From: Sorangium cellulosum
Lineage (GTDB): Bacteria > Myxococcota_A > Polyangia > Polyangiales > Polyangiaceae
Length of the DNA stretch: 64,000 nucleotides
NCBI RefSeq assembly: GCF_002950945.1
Contig: NZ_CP012673.1
Location: 13,693,501 to 13,757,500 of the forward strand
Reading direction: 5' to 3'
Notes under the pieces: model-generated
Database searches by the model: none
What the model was told of the DNA's origin: nothing
Seen by the model: the letters and a program-made list of their open reading frames with translations, nothing else
Made by a program: the position numbers and the translations under genes
In this document: positions 1-8,106 of the stretch, one piece after another
Layout of the letters: the number at the start of each line of letters is the position of its first letter
Position numbering within the stretch: the first letter of the stretch is position 1

Positions 1-580
1 GCGCGAGCGAGAAGCCGTTCGAGTGCAGCCCGCTCGACGCCACCCCGAGCACCACGTCGCCGGGCGCGATCCGCTTGCCGTCGAGGATGCGCGAGCGCTC
101 GACCACGCCGACCGCGAACCCCGCGAGGTCGTACTCGCCGTCGGCATACATGCCCGGCAGCTCGGCCGTCTCGCCGCCGAGGAGCGCGCAGCCGGCCTGC
201 TTGCACCCGTCGGCGATGCCGCGCACCACCGCCTCGCCCACGTCCACGTCGAGCTTGCCGGTCGCGAAGTAGTCCAGGAAGAAGAGCGGCCGCGCGCCGA
301 CCGTCAGCACGTCGTTCACGCACATGGCGACGAGATCGATCCCGACCGTGTCGTGCACGCCCGTCGCGAACGCGACCTTCAGCTTGGTGCCGACGCCGTC
401 CGTGCCGCTGACCAGCACCGGCTCGGACAGCCCGCCCGGCAGCATGCACAGCCCGGCGAACCCGCCCACGTCGGCCAGCACCTCGGGGGTGCGCGTCGGC
501 TTGGCGAGCCGCTTGATGCGCTCGACGAGCGCGTCCCCTGCATCGATATCGACCCCCGCTTCCCGGTACGTGACGCTCAT
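1..580 (-). CDS. purM: Phosphoribosylformylglycinamidine cyclo-ligase (AIR synthase), N-terminal part
   Basis: The enzyme closes the ring of FGAM with ATP to give AIR, step five of purine synthesis in the cytoplasm. Reading leftward from the ATG at 580, about 193 codons are visible before the window edge, roughly half the usual length. Family-typical stretches seen are GTDGVGTKLK near residue 60, FFLDYFATGKL near residue 100 and GGETAELPGMY near residue 130. The end is missing only because the window stops. A Nudix gene diverges 109 bp away, so 581-689 must hold both promoters. Family assignment is firm. Confidence 0.95.
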   Translation of the reverse strand, partial: MSVTYREAGVDIDAGDALVERIKRLAKPTRTPEVLADVGGFAGLCMLPGGLSEPVLVSGTDGVGTKLKVAFATGVHDTVGIDLVAMCVNDVLTVGARPLFFLDYFATGKLDVDVGEAVVRGIADGCKQAGCALLGGETAELPGMYADGEYDLAGFAVGVVERSRILDGKRIAPGDVVLGVASSGLHSNGFSLA

Positions 581-689
581 GGGAGGCGCATCCCACAGTT
601 CGGCGGGAAAGGAAAGCGGCAGCAGGCAAGCCCCCGGGCGCGGCCCTTCGCCCTTGTCTTGCGCGCCGCCGCCGACATCCTACGCGCCC

Positions 690-1121
690 ATGTCCGCCCC
701 GCCCGACCCCGCTCCTCCCCTCGTGCTCGTCGCCGCCGCCGTCATCATCGAGCGGGGCCGCGTCCTGCTCACGCAGCGCAAGGCGGGCGTCCACCTGGAG
801 GGCGCCTGGGAGTTCCCGGGCGGCAAGGTCGAGGCCGGCGAGGACCCGCGGGACGCCCTCGCCCGCGAGCTGCGCGAGGAGATCGGGGTGGAGGCCTGCG
901 TCGGCGACATCGTGGAGGTGACCTATCACCGTTACCCGAAGAAGCCGGTGCTGCTCCTCTTCTACGCGGCCGACCTCGCCGAGGGCTCGCCCGCGCCCGC
1001 CCCGCTCGACGTCGCCGCCGTCCGCTGGGCCGAGGCGCCCGATCTCCGGGACGAGCTCTTCCCGCCCGCCGACGTCGCGGTGCTCGCCAAGGTGCGCGCG
1101 CGCCTCGCGGCGTTTCCCTGA
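690..1121 (+). CDS. Nudix hydrolase, MutT-like (8-oxo-dGTP diphosphatase type)
   Basis: This 143-residue protein carries a complete Nudix box at residues 45-67 (G-x5-E-x7-REL-x-EE-x-GV), the Mg-binding catalytic loop that hydrolyses nucleoside diphosphate derivatives. The short single-domain form, the AVIIERGRVLLTQR strand and the WEFPGGKVE motif are typical of MutT-type sanitising enzymes that remove 8-oxo-dGTP, but substrate cannot be fixed from sequence. The frame stays open far upstream; the ATG at 690 is chosen because homologous sequence begins there and the upstream part overlaps the divergent purM gene. Confidence 0.88.
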   Translation: MSAPPDPAPPLVLVAAAVIIERGRVLLTQRKAGVHLEGAWEFPGGKVEAGEDPRDALARELREEIGVEACVGDIVEVTYHRYPKKPVLLLFYAADLAEGSPAPAPLDVAAVRWAEAPDLRDELFPPADVAVLAKVRARLAAFP

Positions 1122-1193
1122 CCGGCCGAGAGGCGCGCCGCGCTCGCGGTGGCCGTCCCGCCGCCGCCCTCGCCCGCGCCCCTAGAGCGACAA

Positions 1194-1208
1194 ACGGGTT
1201 GAACCCGT
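1194..1208. terminator. Short perfect palindrome after the Nudix gene
   Basis: A 7-bp inverted repeat with a one-base centre (ACGGGTT/AACCCGT) lies 73 bp after the Nudix stop, in an AT-richer patch. It could be a weak terminator or a protein site; no T-run follows. Confidence 0.3.
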
Positions 1209-1227
1209 CTGAAACGAGCAGATTTTC

Positions 1228-1317
1228 GAACCGCCAAGGCGCCAAGGACGCCAAGAAGGAGAAGAAAATATCTTGGCGCCCTTGGCGCCCTTGGCGCCCT
1301 TGGCGCCTTGGCGGTTC
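1228..1317. repeat. Inverted-repeat element built of CCAAGGCGC units
   Basis: Two perfect 20-bp arms (1228-1247 and 1298-1317) face each other. Inside the right half the 9-mer CTTGGCGCC is repeated head to tail four times, and the centre is an A-rich spacer (GAAGGAGAAGAAAATATC). The transcript would fold into a long hairpin. It sits between the Nudix gene and the 3' end of the gene at 1347. From memory, elements of the form CCGCCAAG-GCGCCAAG recur as dispersed intergenic repeats in many GC-rich bacteria; only one full copy is in this window. Confidence 0.8.
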
Positions 1318-1346
1318 ATCTCTCGTTCCTCAACGTGATCGGTGTT

Positions 1347-1832
1347 CTAGCTCATCGCCTTGCGGGGAGCGGGCTGCGCGGGCGGCGGGGTCCGCGTGAT
1401 GCTCCGCCAGGTGTCGACGGCCCAGTCCCGGTCCGACTCCTCCTTGCAGACGATGGTGCAGCGCGCGAGCCGGCTGGCCGAGGGGCACACCATGATGGCC
1501 ATGAGCACCCAGCACGGCTCCGGCTCGTCATCGCTCTCGCCGAGCATCCACAGCGCGGCGCCCGCGAGCGGCCCCCGCTCGTGCTCGTAGCGCAGCCCGG
1601 ACATCTCGCGCGGCGGGAACGTGTCCAGCACCTCCTTGGCCGTGAAGGGCGCGCCGTCGTGCCGCCGGTACGTCATCGACGAGAGCGAGACCTCGCGGCG
1701 CTCGCCCGGATCGAACATCCGCAGCGTCTCGCCGCCGTACAGGAGCTCGGACTCGAAGGAGGGGTCGACCTGGATGGCCCAGCCGCAGTGGAAGTAGATC
1801 CGGACCGGAATGATCTCGGGGGTGGACGACAT
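1347..1832 (-). CDS. Hypothetical protein, 161 aa
   Basis: I do not recognise a family. The protein is soluble in character, with no signal peptide or membrane span and mixed alpha/beta composition. It has an N-terminal beta-rich stretch (PVRIYFHCGWAIQVD) and a C-terminal tail rich in Pro and Ala. Third-position GC bias is strong in this frame, supporting coding. It starts at the ATG at 1832, 115 bp after the stop of the ThiO-like gene read in the same direction, so the two could share a transcript. Confidence 0.6.
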   Translation of the reverse strand: MSSTPEIIPVRIYFHCGWAIQVDPSFESELLYGGETLRMFDPGERREVSLSSMTYRRHDGAPFTAKEVLDTFPPREMSGLRYEHERGPLAGAALWMLGESDDEPEPCWVLMAIMVCPSASRLARCTIVCKEESDRDWAVDTWRSITRTPPPAQPAPRKAMS

Positions 1833-1947
1833 CGGCGGCGCTCAGCCTAGGCGCTCCCGGGGGCGCGCGCACGCGAAGCTGCCCCGGCCTTTCGCCAGAG
1901 GGCGGTCGCCGGGCGAGGCGCACACGCCGCGATGGAAGACGCCGTGC

Positions 1948-3057
1948 TCAGCCGGCAATGCCGGGCCGCCTCGGCGAGAAGGGCGACAGATTCAGGGGCG
2001 GCTCCTCTCCCGCGATCAGCGCCGTCACGATCTTCGCGGTCACCGGGGCGAGGAGGACGCCGTTGCGGAAGTGGCCGGTCGCGAAGATGAGGTTGGCGAT
2101 CTCCCCCTGGCCGAGGATCGGCAGCTCGTCCTGCGGGTGCGGCCGGAGCCCGGACCACGTCCTGCCGAGCGGCGCCTCCTCGAGCGCGGGCACGAGCCGG
2201 AGCGCCGCGGTCAGGAGGTCGCGCACGGCCCGCGCGGTCACCGCACGCACGAAGCCGGCGAACTCGACGGTCGCTCCCACGAGCACGCGGCCGTCGTCGC
2301 GCGGCGACAGGTAACACCCGGGGCCGTAGACCACCTGCGCGAGCGCAGGCGACGCCGGCGTGAGCTCGACGATCTGCCCGCGCACCGGCCGCACCGCGGA
2401 GGGCGCGAGCCCGGAGCCCTCGATCAGGGACGACCAGCTCCCCGCGGTCAGCACCGTCCAGCGGGCCTCGATCGTCGTGCCGTCCTCGAGCTGCACCCCG
2501 CTTGCCCGCCCCCGCTCGACGAGGATGCGCCGGACGGTCGCCCCGGCGCGGAACCGCACGCCCGCGCGCTCCGCCGCGATGCGCAGCGCCCGCATCAGCG
2601 ACGGCGGATCGATGCGCGCCTCGTCGGCGAACCACGCGCCGCCGGCGACCTCGGCGCCGAGCGCCGGCGCGTGCGCCCGCACCTCTTCGCCGTCGCAGAG
2701 CTCGACCGCGAGGCCGGCCTCCCGCTGCCACGCGACCTCGCGTGTGATCCCGTCGCGACCGGCCGCGGTGAACGCCACCTGGAGCGCGCCGCAGCGGCGG
2801 TAGCCCACGTCGAGCCCGGTCGCCTCGGCGAGCGACGCGACGAGCTCCGGGTACAGGGCCCGGCTCGCGAGGCAGAGCCGCGCGAGGGGGCCGTCGCCGG
2901 CGGCCTCGAGCTGCGGGCCGATGATCCCGGCCGCCGCCCAGGAGGCGCCCTCGCCGGGGTTGCGCTCGAGGACGTGGACGGAGAGCCCGCGCCGCGCGAG
3001 CGCGAGCGCCGACGTGCATCCGGCCACCCCGCCCCCGATCACGACCACGTCGCTCAT
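1948..3057 (-). CDS. FAD-dependent glycine/D-amino-acid oxidase, ThiO-like
   Basis: This is a 369-residue DAO-family flavoenzyme. The N-terminus shows the dinucleotide fold (VVIGGGVAGC, residues 4-13) followed by the ribose-binding Glu in VHVLERN. The C-terminus has GLRPHPQDELPILGQ and ATGHFRNGVLLAP, which match ThiO, the oxidase that makes dehydroglycine for the thiazole of thiamine. No thi genes lie nearby, so a general amino-acid oxidase remains possible. The ATG at 3057 is preferred because the Rossmann strand begins there; an in-frame ATG at 3069 is an alternative. Confidence 0.82.
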   Translation of the reverse strand: MSDVVVIGGGVAGCTSALALARRGLSVHVLERNPGEGASWAAAGIIGPQLEAAGDGPLARLCLASRALYPELVASLAEATGLDVGYRRCGALQVAFTAAGRDGITREVAWQREAGLAVELCDGEEVRAHAPALGAEVAGGAWFADEARIDPPSLMRALRIAAERAGVRFRAGATVRRILVERGRASGVQLEDGTTIEARWTVLTAGSWSSLIEGSGLAPSAVRPVRGQIVELTPASPALAQVVYGPGCYLSPRDDGRVLVGATVEFAGFVRAVTARAVRDLLTAALRLVPALEEAPLGRTWSGLRPHPQDELPILGQGEIANLIFATGHFRNGVLLAPVTAKIVTALIAGEEPPLNLSPFSPRRPGIAG

Positions 3058-3243
3058 CGGCGCGTGCATAGCACGCCGGGCGCGCCAAGCAGGCGTGCGC
3101 ACCGGAGCTCGCCGCGCGGCGCGCTGCGGCACCGGCTCGGGGCGCCGGCTTCGCGGGATCCATCGAGGCCGGGAAGGGGTCTCGGAAAAGGACGACCGGG
3201 CGTGCGCGCCCTGCGGGCAGCGGTTCTGCTACAGCATCGCGGT

Positions 3244-3330
3244 GCCGGGGGCCTGCAGGGGTGAGGTGAAGCGCTGCCGGGCGACGGCAGGGGTGAGGGG
3301 AAGCGCTGCCGGGGGCCTGCAGGGGAGGGA
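3244..3330. repeat. Imperfect direct repeat in the gap between ThiO-like and 3480 genes
   Basis: Two copies of a GC-rich segment lie in tandem: GGGGGCCTGCAGGGG appears near 3247 and again near 3311, and GCAGGGGTGAGG-GAAGCGCTGCCGG appears twice between. The rest of the 420-bp gap (3058-3479) shows no convincing gene; it contains the upstream regions of both divergent neighbours. Confidence 0.7.
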
Positions 3331-3479
3331 GGCGCTGATGGATGGATGGTCGTCGCTTTCGACGAGATCGCGAACTCGCTGCTGAAGCTGTGTCCAGTGA
3401 GCACAGCCGAGAAGCGGTGACTGGGCGGCGTGCTCGCGCGGAAAAAGGGGATAGGGTTCCAACGTAACAGGGGGACCGT

Positions 3480-3749
3480 ATGCGGATCGTCGTAGAAGTC
3501 CGGGAAGATGCGTTCCGTACACCTAAGACCCCGCAGCAGGTCGCGGACGAAATGCGGCAGGCAGCGGCAGCTTTCTGGGTCGCTCGCGGGGATGTAGCGC
3601 CGGAGGCGGTGAATTACATCGCGGCGCCGTCCCAGCCCGAGAGGGAGGAGACGCTGAAGGACCTCTTGTTGAGCATGCCCGATGTCGGGGAGGATGCCGA
3701 TTTCGAACGGCCCGTCGACTACGGGCGACCGACCGTCGAGTTCGACTGA
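3480..3749 (+). CDS. Small hypothetical protein, 89 aa
   Basis: A short acidic protein of unknown family. It begins MRIVVEVREDAF, has a helical centre (QQVADEMRQAAAAFWVARG) and ends in an acidic tail. The ATG is preceded by GGGGGA at good spacing, which supports the start. Base composition is slightly lower in GC than its neighbours. There is no partner ORF of toxin-antitoxin type beside it. Function is unknown. Confidence 0.6.
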   Translation: MRIVVEVREDAFRTPKTPQQVADEMRQAAAAFWVARGDVAPEAVNYIAAPSQPEREETLKDLLLSMPDVGEDADFERPVDYGRPTVEFD

Positions 3750-3794
3750 TATCTCCTCGAGACTCTAATGTGATCGGTGTCCTAGTTCCGCCTG

Positions 3795-4457
3795 TCACAC
3801 TGCGGGCTCCTGCGCCTTCGCAGGCTCGGTCGCCTCCTGCGCCTTCGCAGGCTCGGTCGCCTCCTGCGCCTTCGCAGGCTCGGTCGCCTCCTGCGCCTTC
3901 GCAGGCTCGGTCGCCTTCGGTGGCTCTGGCGCCGTCGCTGCCTCCTGCGCCTTCGCGGCGGGACCCTTCGCCGCGGGGCCCTTCGCCTTCTTCTCCTTCG
4001 CCGCCTTCGCCTCGAGCGCGCCCGCCGCGATCGGCTCGCGCTTGCCCTGGCCGACCGCGCGCGGGTCGCCGTAGGGGAACGCCGCGCTGCCGCTCGCGTC
4101 GATCGGCTTGCGCGGGGCGTCGGGATCCGTCGCCGGGCTCGGCGGCGGCGCGATCGGGCGCGGCGTGCGCAGCCGGTTGCCCGGGCCCGCCTGCGTCCAG
4201 ACGTGCACGTCGCCGAGCACGCGCGTCCTGTTCGCCATCCGCCGCTGGCCGCGCGCGCCGCGCAGCTTCTCCCAGAACGTCGGCGGCGACGTCGCGTCGG
4301 GGTCGCCCTTCACCCAGCACGTGTAGTCGCCGATGCCGGTGCCCCGGAAGGTCTCGCGGCAGACCGCGATCCCGAGCTCGGCCGCGATGTCGCTGAGGAG
4401 CCGACCCGGCTCGGTCTCGACCGTCCTGTGCTCGTTGACGAAGGTGACCCTGGGCAT
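3795..4457 (-). CDS. Ferredoxin-fold protein lacking cluster cysteines, with C-terminal repeat tail
   Basis: The first 90 residues resemble a plant-type 2Fe-2S ferredoxin (MPRVTFVNEHRTVETEPG, then LLSDIAAELGIAVC). Only two cysteines remain (C33 and C47), and the four-Cys C-x4-C-x2-C...C pattern is absent, so a normal cluster cannot form. The C-terminal part is low complexity, ending in four near-identical TEPAKAQEA units. The ATG at 4457 is chosen because similarity starts there; the frame is open further upstream. The role may be structural or regulatory rather than electron transfer, which is inference. Confidence 0.7.
   Translation of the reverse strand: MPRVTFVNEHRTVETEPGRLLSDIAAELGIAVCRETFRGTGIGDYTCWVKGDPDATSPPTFWEKLRGARGQRRMANRTRVLGDVHVWTQAGPGNRLRTPRPIAPPPSPATDPDAPRKPIDASGSAAFPYGDPRAVGQGKREPIAAGALEAKAAKEKKAKGPAAKGPAAKAQEAATAPEPPKATEPAKAQEATEPAKAQEATEPAKAQEATEPAKAQEPAV
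3811..3918. repeat. Tandem 27-bp repeat, four units, inside a coding region
   Basis: Units of 27 bp run at 3811, 3838, 3865 and 3892, the last with one change at its end. They encode the nine-residue TEPAKAQEA unit at the C-terminus of the ferredoxin-fold protein. Near identity at DNA level points to recent slippage or unequal exchange. Confidence 0.9.
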
Positions 4458-4540
4458 CGGTGTGCGGCGCAAGGTCGTGCGCCGCCGCGAGCGCGTCAAG
4501 ACGCGGGGCGCGCTCCTGCGCGGCCTGCCCGTCGCGCGCC

Positions 4541-5221
4541 CTACACGTCCTTCACGCGGTGCAGCACCCGCGCGATCCCGAACAGGTTCCAGCCCGCGAA
4601 CCCGAGGAACAGCGCGACGAGCGCGACCGCCCAGCGCGACGCGCGCGGCGAGCTGCCGTCGATGAGCAGCCAGGCGTCGCCGGACACGCTCGTCCCGGCC
4701 TGCTCCTCCACCTCGCCGGCCAGGCGCGTGTGCCGGATGCCCGCGCTCCCGAACGGCACGAGCCGCCCCGCGAACGAGCTCGGCGGCACGAAGCGCGGGC
4801 CCTCGAAGCCCTCGGGCACCCGGATCTCGACCCACAGCCCCGGGTTGCCGGCCACCGGCGCCAGCCGGAACGAGTCGCCCTCCGCCGCCCGACCATAACG
4901 GATCGCGCCGCGCGTCCCGAGCAGCCCCGCGGCGCGCACGTAGCGGTTCGCGAGGTCCGGCCCCGGCCGCAGCGCCGCGAGCTCGCCCACGTCGACGGGC
5001 TGGCCGGGCGACAGCGCGTAGCGCGCCTCCCCGAGCAGGGTGAACGCCATGTACAGCGCGGCGAGCGCGGTCACCGCCATCAGCGCCACCGTGACCGTGC
5101 GCTCCTGCTTCGGCGGCGCCGGCAGCGCGAGCAGCTCCGGATCGGGCCCGGTCACGTCGAGGCCAGGGCCGCGCGGGCCGTGGGACAGGGATTCCACGGT
5201 GGAGGTCGGGTCGGTGGGCAC
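4541..5221 (-). CDS. Membrane protein with two transmembrane segments, hypothetical
   Basis: A 226-residue protein with a soluble Pro-rich N-terminus, one membrane span (VTVALMAVTALAALYMAF, about residues 40-60), a 110-residue extracytoplasmic region and a second C-terminal span (WAVALVALFLGFAGWNLF) with a short basic tail. The central region is beta-rich, but I cannot name a domain. The GTG at 5221 is chosen because longer starts would overlap the divergent gene at 5295. Function is unknown. Confidence 0.6.
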   Translation of the reverse strand: MPTDPTSTVESLSHGPRGPGLDVTGPDPELLALPAPPKQERTVTVALMAVTALAALYMAFTLLGEARYALSPGQPVDVGELAALRPGPDLANRYVRAAGLLGTRGAIRYGRAAEGDSFRLAPVAGNPGLWVEIRVPEGFEGPRFVPPSSFAGRLVPFGSAGIRHTRLAGEVEEQAGTSVSGDAWLLIDGSSPRASRWAVALVALFLGFAGWNLFGIARVLHRVKDV

Positions 5222-5294
5222 GTTTGGTCGAGTATAACGCCGGACGGGCGCCGCGCGCTTGCCGGGCCGCAGCGGCTTGCCTAGCCTAGCCGCG

Positions 5295-5837
5295 ATGGCC
5301 TCGAAGAACGACAGCTCCATCGTCTGCCAGGCGTGCGGCGCGAACCACGCCAGCGTCACGGCGAGCGGGCGGTGCATCGCGTGCGGCGCCCGGATGGACT
5401 CACCGCGGATCGTCCGGAACTCCGATTTCGACCGCCAGCGCCGCTACCAGCAGGAGGGCTTCTCCGTCCTCTGGTGCGTGATCGCCCTCGTCCTCCAGAG
5501 CGTGCTGACCGCGGCGCTCATCGGCGGCCTCCCCATGATCGTGCAGCAGCTCGACTTCGAGGGCTCGAACGGGATGACCGTGGCCATCCCCGTCTGGTTC
5601 ATCGGGGGCGTCCTCCTCGGCATGATCTCGCCCGGCAAGACGTTCCTCGAGCCGGTCGTCGCCTCGTTCATCGTCGCGATCCCGACGGTCTTCTACCTCC
5701 TGCAGAGCCAGACCGTCCGGACGATGCCGCTCTTCATGTACGTGATCATGGCGCTCATCGGCGTGCTGTTCACGCTGATCGGCGCCTACCTCGGCGAGCG
5801 CATCCAGATGGGCCCGCCGGCCAAGCGGGCCGACTGA
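5295..5837 (+). CDS. Zinc-ribbon integral membrane protein
   Basis: This 180-residue protein begins with a CxxC-x13-CxxC zinc ribbon (residues 10-30) and continues with four hydrophobic helices (FSVLWCVIALVLQSVLTAAL, IPVWFIGGVLLGMI, VVASFIVAIPTVFYLL, LFMYVIMALIGVLFTLIGAYLG). Architecture suggests a small inner-membrane protein with a cytoplasmic metal-binding knuckle. The ATG at 5295 is placed directly before the ribbon. A lipoprotein gene starts 11 bp after its stop, so the two are probably co-transcribed. No catalytic function can be inferred. Confidence 0.7.
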   Translation: MASKNDSSIVCQACGANHASVTASGRCIACGARMDSPRIVRNSDFDRQRRYQQEGFSVLWCVIALVLQSVLTAALIGGLPMIVQQLDFEGSNGMTVAIPVWFIGGVLLGMISPGKTFLEPVVASFIVAIPTVFYLLQSQTVRTMPLFMYVIMALIGVLFTLIGAYLGERIQMGPPAKRAD

Positions 5838-5848
5838 GGCCGCCCGCC

Positions 5849-6328
5849 GTGACGGGGAGCTCCCGGGCGGCAGGGGCGGCGGCGCGCCGGTGCGCCGCGG
5901 CGCTCGTCGCGCTCGCCGTGCTCGCCGTCCTCTGCGCGGCCCCGGGGTGCGGCCGGTCGGCCGAGGACCAGGAGGCCGACGCGCTCCTGCACGCGATCGA
6001 CGCCCTGCGCGACGCCCCGAGCGAGCCGCGCGCCGCGCGGGAGGCGCTGCTCGCGGCGCTCGAACGGCAGCCCGCCTCGACGCCCCCCGCCGCGAGCGCC
6101 AGGGACACGTGCGTCCGCGCTTACCGCTCGCTGCTCGACGCGACCGCCGCCGAGGCCCGGGTCCGCGCCCTGCTCGCGGCGCCCGCGGGGTCCGCCGGGC
6201 CCGGGGCGCTGTCCGATCTGGCCGACCTCGCCGCGGCGGAGGTCAAGCTGAAGGAGAGCGCCGAGGTCATGCCGAGGTGCGCCGAGGCGCTCTCGGAGCT
6301 CCGCCGCGCCGCCCGGCGCGGGATGTGA
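5849..6328 (+). CDS. Small alpha-helical lipoprotein, hypothetical
   Basis: A 159-residue protein starting at GTG 5849, 11 bp after the zinc-ribbon gene. The N-terminus has a hydrophobic signal (ALVALAVLAVLCAAPGC) ending in a lipobox-like cysteine. The mature part is Ala/Arg/Glu-rich, helical, with two cysteines (DTCVRAY and MPRCAEAL) that could form a disulfide. The stop lies inside the first copy of a 20-bp direct repeat. No family is recognised. Confidence 0.55.
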   Translation: MTGSSRAAGAAARRCAAALVALAVLAVLCAAPGCGRSAEDQEADALLHAIDALRDAPSEPRAAREALLAALERQPASTPPAASARDTCVRAYRSLLDATAAEARVRALLAAPAGSAGPGALSDLADLAAAEVKLKESAEVMPRCAEALSELRRAARRGM

Positions 6329-6369
6329 CGGCGCCGCGCCGCCGGGGGCGGGATGTGACGGCGCCGCGC
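6320..6369. repeat. 20-bp direct repeat upstream of ffh
   Basis: The sequence GGGATGTGACGGCGCCGCGC occurs at 6320-6339 and again at 6350-6369. The first copy contains the stop codon of the preceding lipoprotein gene. It may simply reflect a local duplication in the ffh upstream region. Confidence 0.75.
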
Positions 6370-6446
6370 GGCGAGGGCGGGGATACGCTTCTCGAGAGCG
6401 CCAGGGGATCCGCGCTCGCGGTCCGCTGTGCTAAGACCGCCCTGCC

Positions 6447-8099
6447 ATGTTCGACACGCTGACACGGGGCTTTCGTCAGGCCAGGAACCGCCTCGCCGGG
6501 CTCACCGAGCTCACCGAGAGCAACATCGACGCCGCGCTCCGGGAGGTGCGGCTGAGCTTGCTCGAGGCCGACGTCGAGATCGGCGTGGTCAAGGCGTTCC
6601 TCGCCCGGGTGAAGCAGGCGGCGGTCGGCCGCACGCTGGAGACCCGGGTGAAGCACGCGGGCGATGTCCACCAGGTCTCCGCGAGCGACCACTTCGTCAA
6701 GATCTGCCACGACGAGCTCGAGGCGATGATGACCCACGAGGGCGACGAGATCGCCTGGGCCGAGAGCGGGCCCACGGGCATCATGATGGTCGGCCTCCAG
6801 GGCTCCGGAAAGACGACGAGCTGTGCGAAGCTCTCGCGCTACCTCGAGAAGCAGGGGCGCAAGCCGCTGCTCGTCGCGGCCGACATGCAGCGCCCCGCCG
6901 CGGTCGAGCAGCTGAAGGTCCTCGGCGACCAGCTCAAGATCCCCGTGTTCAACATCCCGGGCGAGTCGCCGGTCGCGATCTGCGCCGCGGCCCGGGGCGA
7001 GGCGAGGAAGCTCGGCCGCGACGTCATCATCTACGACACCGCGGGCCGCCTCGCGATCGACGAGCCGCTCATGCAGGAGCTCGCGCAGATCAAGGACGCG
7101 ACGGCGCCGGACAACATCTTCCTCGTCGTCGACGCGATGATCGGCCAGGACGCCGTGAAGACGGCGCGCGGCTTCAACGAGCGGCTGTCGATCAGCGGCG
7201 TCGTCCTGACGAAGCTCGACGGCGACGCCCGCGGCGGCGCGGCGCTCAGCATCAAGGAGGTCACGGGCGCGCCCGTCCTCTTCAGCGGCGTCGGCGAGAC
7301 GACGGACAAGTTCGAGCCGTTCCGCGCCGACGGCATGGCGAGCCGCATCCTCGGCATGGGCGATGTCGTCGGCCTGATGCAGGACTTCGAGGAGGTCGTC
7401 GACCAGAAGAAGGCCGAGAAGGACGCCGCGCGGATGCTCCAGGGCGACTTCACCCTCGAGGACTTCCTCGATCAGGTGAGGATGATCCAGAAGATGGGGT
7501 CGCTGAAGGACCTCGTCGACAAGCTGCCCCTCGGCGGGATGTTCCCCGGCGGCCTGCCGCAGGACGTCAACCTCGACGACCGCGAGCTCGTCCGCATCCA
7601 GGCGATCATCCAGTCGATGACCCCCTTCGAGAAGAGCGACCCCTACGCGCTCGTCCGCGAGCCGAAGCGGGTGGACCGCATCGCGAAGGGCTCGGGCACG
7701 AAGCCCGAGGCGGTGAGCGAGCTCGTCCAGAAGTTCCTCTTCATGCGCCAGATGATGAGCGGCCTCGGCCAGAACATGGGCCTCATGGGGAAGATCCCCG
7801 GCATGAAGCAGATGGCCATGGCGAAGAACATGCGAGAAATGCAGAAGCAGATGATGGCCGGCGGCGGGATGCCCGGGATGCCCGGGATGGGCATGCCGGG
7901 CATGGGCTTCCCGGGGATGCCCGGCATGGGTTTCCCCGGCATGGGGATGCCGGGGATGCCGGGCATGGGCGGCTTCCCGGGCGCCGGCGCGGGGGGCCCG
8001 GCCCTGACGAAGATGAAGACGCTCAGCGCGACCGAGCGGAACGCCAAGAAGGCGCAGCGGAAGCGCGAGCGCGACGCCCGCAAGAAGGGCCGGAAGTAG
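6447..8099 (+). CDS. ffh: Signal recognition particle protein Ffh (SRP54)
   Basis: The GTPase that, with 4.5S RNA, delivers signal-anchor proteins to FtsY at the membrane. The N-domain is at residues 1-90. The G-domain follows with the P-loop GLQGSGKTTSCAKL near residue 117, DTAGR near 197 and TKLDGDARGG near 253. The methionine-rich M-domain follows from about residue 310. At 550 residues it is about 100 longer than the E. coli protein, because a Met/Gly/Pro low-complexity stretch (GMPGM repeats, residues about 470-520) and a basic tail are added. A lipoprotein gene starts 7 bp downstream. Confidence 0.97.
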   Translation: MFDTLTRGFRQARNRLAGLTELTESNIDAALREVRLSLLEADVEIGVVKAFLARVKQAAVGRTLETRVKHAGDVHQVSASDHFVKICHDELEAMMTHEGDEIAWAESGPTGIMMVGLQGSGKTTSCAKLSRYLEKQGRKPLLVAADMQRPAAVEQLKVLGDQLKIPVFNIPGESPVAICAAARGEARKLGRDVIIYDTAGRLAIDEPLMQELAQIKDATAPDNIFLVVDAMIGQDAVKTARGFNERLSISGVVLTKLDGDARGGAALSIKEVTGAPVLFSGVGETTDKFEPFRADGMASRILGMGDVVGLMQDFEEVVDQKKAEKDAARMLQGDFTLEDFLDQVRMIQKMGSLKDLVDKLPLGGMFPGGLPQDVNLDDRELVRIQAIIQSMTPFEKSDPYALVREPKRVDRIAKGSGTKPEAVSELVQKFLFMRQMMSGLGQNMGLMGKIPGMKQMAMAKNMREMQKQMMAGGGMPGMPGMGMPGMGFPGMPGMGFPGMGMPGMPGMGGFPGAGAGGPALTKMKTLSATERNAKKAQRKRERDARKKGRK

Positions 8100-8106
8100 C
8101 GGCCGG

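Noticed and set aside
3811..3918. CRISPR-like array at the end of the ferredoxin-fold gene
   Set aside because: Four head-to-tail 27-bp units with no spacers, in frame with the protein.
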